Source: Pseudomonas nunensis
GTDB taxonomy: Bacteria > Pseudomonadota > Gammaproteobacteria > Pseudomonadales > Pseudomonadaceae
Direction of reading: 5' to 3'
Assembly: GCF_024296925.1 (NCBI RefSeq)
Contig: NZ_CP101125.1
Location: 6,326,501 to 6,390,500 of the forward strand
DNA: 64,000 nt
In this document: piece after piece, positions 60,647 to 64,000 of the stretch
Layout: each line of letters begins with the position of its first letter
Numbering within the stretch: position 1 is the first letter of the stretch
Notes under the pieces: generated by a model
What the model was told of the DNA's origin: nothing
Seen by the model: only the letters and a program-made list of their open reading frames with translations
Database searches by the model: none
Made by a program: the position numbers and the translations under genes

Positions 60647-62167
60647 ATGTTCACTCAAGTGCCGCAACCACTGGTCTACGCCGAAGCCTTGCTGGCGCAA
60701 TTCGCCAGCCTGTCGCGGGCGGCGGACGGTGCTGCGCTGCTGGGTGACTTCGTGCGCGGCCTGGCCGAACTCAGCGGTTGCGAGTTGACACAGTTGTACC
60801 TGCTGGACGCGACTCACACGTGCCTGGGAATGAACGCCGAGTGCCTCAACGGCATCCTGCAACCCCGGGAAGCGGAGAGCCTGCCGGCGGATTTCAACGG
60901 TGAACAACTGCTGCAGTTTGCCTTGTGCCAGAACCGCGTGGTGTGCCTCGGTGAATTGAGCGGAAGCCTGCACGAAACCAGTTTCCTGCCGCCCCAGCTA
61001 AAGCCCTGGCAATCGCTGCTGTGCGTGCCACTGGTCAATCAGCAGAAGGCCGTCGAAGGCTTGTTGCTGTGCGCGAGCCACCGGCATATCGACTTGCAAG
61101 GCTTTGCTGATTCCCTCGGGCAACTGGGGTCGTTCGTGCTTGGCCAATTGCATCTGCTGCAACGGTTGCGCCGGCCGGTGGGCCAGTCATTACCGACACC
61201 GGCCAGCGTCCCGAGCGTCAGTGGCTATGGGCTGATCGGCAAGAGTTCGGCGATGCGCCAGACGTATTCGCTGATCAGCAAAGTCCTGCACAGCCCGTAC
61301 ACCGTGCTGCTGCGCGGCGAAACCGGCACCGGCAAGGAAGTCGTGGCCCGGGCGATTCACGATTGTGGCCCGCGCCGCTCCCAGGCGTTCATCGTGCAAA
61401 ACTGCGCGGCGTTCCCCGAGAACCTGCTGGAAAGCGAACTGTTCGGCTATCGCAAAGGCGCCTTCACCGGCGCGGATCGCGACCGTGCCGGGCTGTTCGA
61501 TGCGGCCAATGGCGGCACCTTGTTGCTCGATGAAATCGGCGACATGCCGTTGTCCCTGCAAGCCAAGCTGTTGCGGGTGTTGCAAGAAGGCGAGATCCGC
61601 CCGTTGGGTTCCAACGACACGCACAAGATCGACGTGCGCATCATCGCCGCGACGCACCGGGATTTGGCGGTGCTGGTCAGCGAAGGCAAATTCCGCGAGG
61701 ACTTGTACTACCGCCTCGCGCAGTTCCCGATCGAGTTGCCGGCCCTGCGCCAGCGCGAAGGCGACATCCTCGACCTGGCCCGGCACTTCGCGGAAAAGGC
61801 TTGCTCGTTCTTGCAACGGGACGCGGTGCGTTGGTCCGACGCGGCGCTGGATCACCTGGCCGGCTACAACTACCCCGGCAACGTACGGGAACTCAAAGGC
61901 CTGGTCGAACGCGCAGTGCTGTTGTGCGAGGGCGGTGAGTTACTGGCCGAGCATTTTTCCCTCCGCATGGAAGCCATGCCGGAAGACACCAGCGGCCTGA
62001 ATCTGCGCGAACGCCTCGAGCAAGTCGAACGCAGCCTGCTGGTCGATTGCCTGCGCAAAAACGACGGCAACCAGACCCTCGCCGCCCGCGAACTCGGGCT
62101 GCCACGCCGCACCCTGCTGTACCGCCTCGGGCGCCTGAATATCAATTTGGGTGATTTCGATGGCTGA
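60647..62167 (+). CDS. Sigma-54-dependent activator of the T6SS locus (Sfa-like)
   Basis: A 506-residue bacterial enhancer-binding protein. A GAF-like N-terminal domain (about 1-200) is followed by the AAA+ sigma-54 interaction domain with Walker A GETGTGKE, the GAFTGA loop (KGAFTGADRDRAG) that contacts sigma-54, and LDEIGDMPLSLQAKLL. A Fis-type helix-turn-helix ends it (NDGNQTLAARELGLPRRTLL). In the P. aeruginosa H2-T6SS a similar activator (Sfa2) sits at the same place after clpV. Start ATG 60647 with TGAGG upstream. It likely controls T6SS expression with RpoN. Confidence 0.9.
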   Translation: MFTQVPQPLVYAEALLAQFASLSRAADGAALLGDFVRGLAELSGCELTQLYLLDATHTCLGMNAECLNGILQPREAESLPADFNGEQLLQFALCQNRVVCLGELSGSLHETSFLPPQLKPWQSLLCVPLVNQQKAVEGLLLCASHRHIDLQGFADSLGQLGSFVLGQLHLLQRLRRPVGQSLPTPASVPSVSGYGLIGKSSAMRQTYSLISKVLHSPYTVLLRGETGTGKEVVARAIHDCGPRRSQAFIVQNCAAFPENLLESELFGYRKGAFTGADRDRAGLFDAANGGTLLLDEIGDMPLSLQAKLLRVLQEGEIRPLGSNDTHKIDVRIIAATHRDLAVLVSEGKFREDLYYRLAQFPIELPALRQREGDILDLARHFAEKACSFLQRDAVRWSDAALDHLAGYNYPGNVRELKGLVERAVLLCEGGELLAEHFSLRMEAMPEDTSGLNLRERLEQVERSLLVDCLRKNDGNQTLAARELGLPRRTLLYRLGRLNINLGDFDG

Positions 62168-62217
62168 TCTCAATTTCCGCATTCTGATTGGAATGCCACC
62201 TGTGGCCAGCGAATTCC

Positions 62218-62351
62218 CTGTGGCGAGGGAGCTTGCTCCCGCTGGGATGCGCAGCAGCCCCAAAAACCTGCGCCGCGGTGTTTCAGTTAAACCGCATTTG
62301 CTGTTTTACGACTGCTTCGCAGCCGGGCGGGAGCAAGCTCCCTCGCCACAG
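62218..62351. repeat. Paired REP inside the T6SS locus
   Basis: ctgtggcgagggagcttgct and its complement at the other end flank about 90 bases. It lies between the sigma-54 activator and the small lipoprotein gene, and so splits the T6SS locus into two parts. Confidence 0.8.
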
Positions 62352-62408
62352 GGATTTGCGTCAAGGCCTCTGGCTAGAGCGCTTATACCCACCTCATTCG
62401 CTTCTAAC

Positions 62409-62440
62409 AGCGCCGCCCGAAAGGGTCGGCGCTTTGTGCT
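62409..62440 (+). terminator. Terminator-like hairpin before the lipoprotein-fha part of the T6SS locus
   Basis: agcgccgccc, loop gaaa, then gggtcggcgct form a stem with one bulge, followed by ttgtgctttg. It is about 30 bases before the lipoprotein gene and could end the transcript of the upstream half. Confidence 0.6.
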
Positions 62441-62464
62441 TTGTCTACCCATGGAGACCCTCTG

Positions 62465-62605
62465 ATGTCTGTTCGTCACTGGCAAGCCGTCCTGCTGACC
62501 CTCGTCGTTCTATGCGGCCTCGGCGGCTGCAGCGGCAATTACAAATTCAACGACAACACCTATCGCCCATTGGGTGATCCGCAGGCGGTCAATCGCGGCA
62601 AGTGA
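62465..62605 (+). CDS. Small lipoprotein between the activator and fha genes (OrfX-like)
   Basis: A 46-residue lipoprotein: signal sequence (SVRHWQAVLLTLVVLCGLGG), lipobox LGGC, and a short mature tail ending NRGK. Start ATG 62465. In the P. aeruginosa H2-T6SS a small open reading frame (called orfX) stands at the same place between sfa2 and fha2, as I recall; this agrees with the position. Its role is unknown. It stops just before the ribosome site of the FHA gene. Confidence 0.75.
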   Translation: MSVRHWQAVLLTLVVLCGLGGCSGNYKFNDNTYRPLGDPQAVNRGK

Positions 62606-62622
62606 CCGCAAGGAGCATCATC

Positions 62623-63819
62623 ATGGAACTGGTTTTCGAAATGCTGAACACCAAGCAGTTCGTGCCCACGGATTTGTGCCAGAAGACCTTCAAACAGGCT
62701 GGCGGCGTGATTGGCCGGGGTGAGGATTGCGACTGGATCATTCCGGACCGCAAGCGTCACCTGTCCAACCACCACGCGTTGATCAGCTACCGCGAAGGCA
62801 CGTTTTACCTGACCGATACCAGCAGCAACGGTATCCAGGACAGCGAAAGCGGCGCGCGCCTGCGCAAGGGCGAAGCCATGCGTATCGAACACGGCAGCGT
62901 GTACGTGCTGGGTGACTTCGAGATTCGTGCGCGACTGGTGCGCGACCCGGCGACCTTCGACGTCGAAGTCGGCCGTCCGCAGGCGGCGGGCAGCATCATT
63001 CCTGATGATGCGTTCCTCGACCTCGACCCGCTGAACGCCCTCGATCAGCAAGAGCGCGTGTACTCGGAAATCGACGAGTTGATCTCCCCGCGCGCGGCGC
63101 CTGAAGACACCCGTCAACGCGCCGACTACGCACGCATCGACATGGAAAGCCTGATGGTCCCGGAGCTGATCGAAGCCCCGGCCGAACCTGCGCCAGCGCC
63201 GCCGCCGAAAGCCGTCGAGCGTCAGAGCGAAGGCTTCTGGGAGCACTTCGGTGCCGCCCTCGGCGTAGACCTCAAAGGCCTCGACCACGACGCCCGCGAA
63301 GCCCTGGCACTGAACGCCGCGCGCCTGCTCAAGCAAAGCGTCGGCGGTTTGCAGCAGAGCCTGCGCACCCGCAGCGAGTTGAAAAACGAACTGCGCCTGG
63401 CCCAAACGATCGTTCAGGGCACCAACAAAAACCCGCTGCGCTTTGCGGTGGATGCTGGTGAAGCGCTGGGCATTTTGCTGCAGCCGAACAAGCCGGGGCA
63501 GTTGCCGGCGGAGCAGGCAATCGCCCGTTCGTTCCGCGATTTGCAGGCGCACCAAGTGGCCTTGCTGACCGCCAGCCGCGCTGCGGTTCGCGGCACGCTG
63601 GAGCACTTTTCGCCCGAGCAATTGACCTTGCGTTTCGAGCGCGACAACAAGCCGATCCTGGCCACTTCCGGCAGCCGCTGGAGAGCCTACGGCCGTTATC
63701 ACCAGGCCCTGCGTCAGGACGATGACTGGAGCGAGCGCCTGCTGGCCCGCGACTTCGCCCAGGCCTACGAAGAACAGATCCGCCTGATTTCCTCCCTTCA
63801 CAACGACCACCAAGGATGA
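62623..63819 (+). CDS. tagH: T6SS FHA-domain protein (TagH/Fha)
   Basis: A 398-residue protein. The N-terminal FHA domain (about 10-110; GGVIGRGEDCDWIIPD, LSNHHALISY, SSNGIQ) binds phosphothreonine and in T6SS links to kinase/phosphatase post-translational control. The C-terminal domain (about 200-398; FWEHFGAALGVDLKGLDHDAR in part) is the T6SS-specific region. AAGGAG precedes the ATG at 62623; an upstream in-frame start at 62602 is rejected. tssJ begins 6 bases after the stop. Confidence 0.92.
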   Translation: MELVFEMLNTKQFVPTDLCQKTFKQAGGVIGRGEDCDWIIPDRKRHLSNHHALISYREGTFYLTDTSSNGIQDSESGARLRKGEAMRIEHGSVYVLGDFEIRARLVRDPATFDVEVGRPQAAGSIIPDDAFLDLDPLNALDQQERVYSEIDELISPRAAPEDTRQRADYARIDMESLMVPELIEAPAEPAPAPPPKAVERQSEGFWEHFGAALGVDLKGLDHDAREALALNAARLLKQSVGGLQQSLRTRSELKNELRLAQTIVQGTNKNPLRFAVDAGEALGILLQPNKPGQLPAEQAIARSFRDLQAHQVALLTASRAAVRGTLEHFSPEQLTLRFERDNKPILATSGSRWRAYGRYHQALRQDDDWSERLLARDFAQAYEEQIRLISSLHNDHQG

Positions 63820-63824
63820 TGCGC

Positions 63825-64000
63825 ATGTCTCGCTGCTCGACCGCTTTTTTCAAGACGCTGACAGCGCTCACAGCCCTGGTGCTGCTGGCTGGCTGCTCGT
63901 CGCTGTCGCCGTACTCCCATGTGACAAAACTCAACCTGAAGCTGACCGCCAGCGATCAACTGAACCCGGACCTTAACGGTCGTCCGTCGCCAATCGTCGT
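63825..64000 (+). CDS. tssJ: T6SS outer-membrane lipoprotein TssJ, 5' part
   Basis: The first 58 residues of a lipoprotein: signal sequence (MSRCSTAFFKTLTALTALVLLAGC) with lipobox LAGC and a mature start SSLSPYSHVTKLNLKLTASDQ, typical of TssJ. TssJ anchors the TssL-TssM membrane complex to the outer membrane. It runs off the right edge of the window. ATG 63825 has AAGGA eight bases upstream; an earlier ATG at 63819 in the same frame is too close. tssK, tssL and tssM should follow to the right. Confidence 0.88.
   Translation, partial: MSRCSTAFFKTLTALTALVLLAGCSSLSPYSHVTKLNLKLTASDQLNPDLNGRPSPIV

Noticed and set aside
57802..60654. A 950-codon open frame on the minus strand across clpV
   Set aside because: Antisense to an intact ClpV gene; His/Gln/Phe/Val-rich product typical of a frame shadow.
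1..64000. tRNA, rRNA or CRISPR array
   Set aside because: No cloverleaf-like or regularly spaced direct-repeat arrays were seen by eye; the periodic 12-base array at 13185 is inside a coding linker and has no unique spacers.
48473..64000. hcp and vgrG genes in this T6SS locus
   Set aside because: Looked for between tssC and tssE and elsewhere in the window; not present. In the H2-type order they are usually elsewhere in the genome.

Overview
The window looks like a chromosomal segment of a Pseudomonas of the P. fluorescens group. This rests on three things: the high GC content, the many REP/REPIN repeats of the 'gtgggagcgggcttgctcgc' and 'gtaggagcgaggcttgcccg' types, and gene orders familiar from Pseudomonas (pstSCAB-phoU, phoB-phoR, ubiC-ubiA, rubA-rubB next to an HU gene). 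No rRNA, tRNA, CRISPR array, insertion sequence or integrase was seen. Assignments come from reading the sequence and remembered family features; no database search was run.

Left part (1-31 kb): the 3' end of a biotin-dependent carboxylase/decarboxylase alpha subunit; two tandem autotransporter genes; a HipA-like kinase with a downstream HTH partner; an amino-acid ABC transporter pair (binding protein and permease) divergent from a homocysteine S-methyltransferase; two GNAT acetyltransferases and a PaiB-like protein divergent from a MocR regulator whose linker is encoded by a 12-bp-periodic array of DnaA-box-like sequences; an acetylpolyamine deacetylase/polyamine-binding protein operon; an AraC regulator; an asparaginase, AGCS symporter and aspartase cluster with a divergent LysR regulator; purE-purK behind a terminator-like leader; and several small metabolic or envelope genes.

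Middle part (30.6-47.9 kb): the phosphate regulon. pstS, pstC, pstA, pstB and phoU lie in one direction, with Pho boxes before pstS and pstC. A response regulator, an M23 peptidase and a CorC-type membrane protein follow, then phoB-phoR in the opposite direction. Then come ubiC-ubiA, rubredoxin, rubredoxin reductase and an HU-like protein. REPINs sit in many of the gaps, including one inside the pst operon.

Right part (48.4-64 kb): a type VI secretion locus in the order tssA-tssB-tssC-tssE-[insert]-tssF-tssG-tssH(clpV)-sigma54 activator-small lipoprotein-FHA protein-tssJ, running off the right edge. As I recall it, this order matches the P. aeruginosa H2-T6SS. The insert between tssE and tssF (52.5-55.2 kb) is the most interesting part of the window. 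It encodes a PAAR protein with a C-terminal HExxH metallopeptidase-like domain, two paralogous exported proteins (one a lipoprotein) and a four-helix membrane protein: a candidate effector with its immunity set, built into the core operon. The tssA leader carries GGATG motifs, one on the start codon, that suggest Rsm control.
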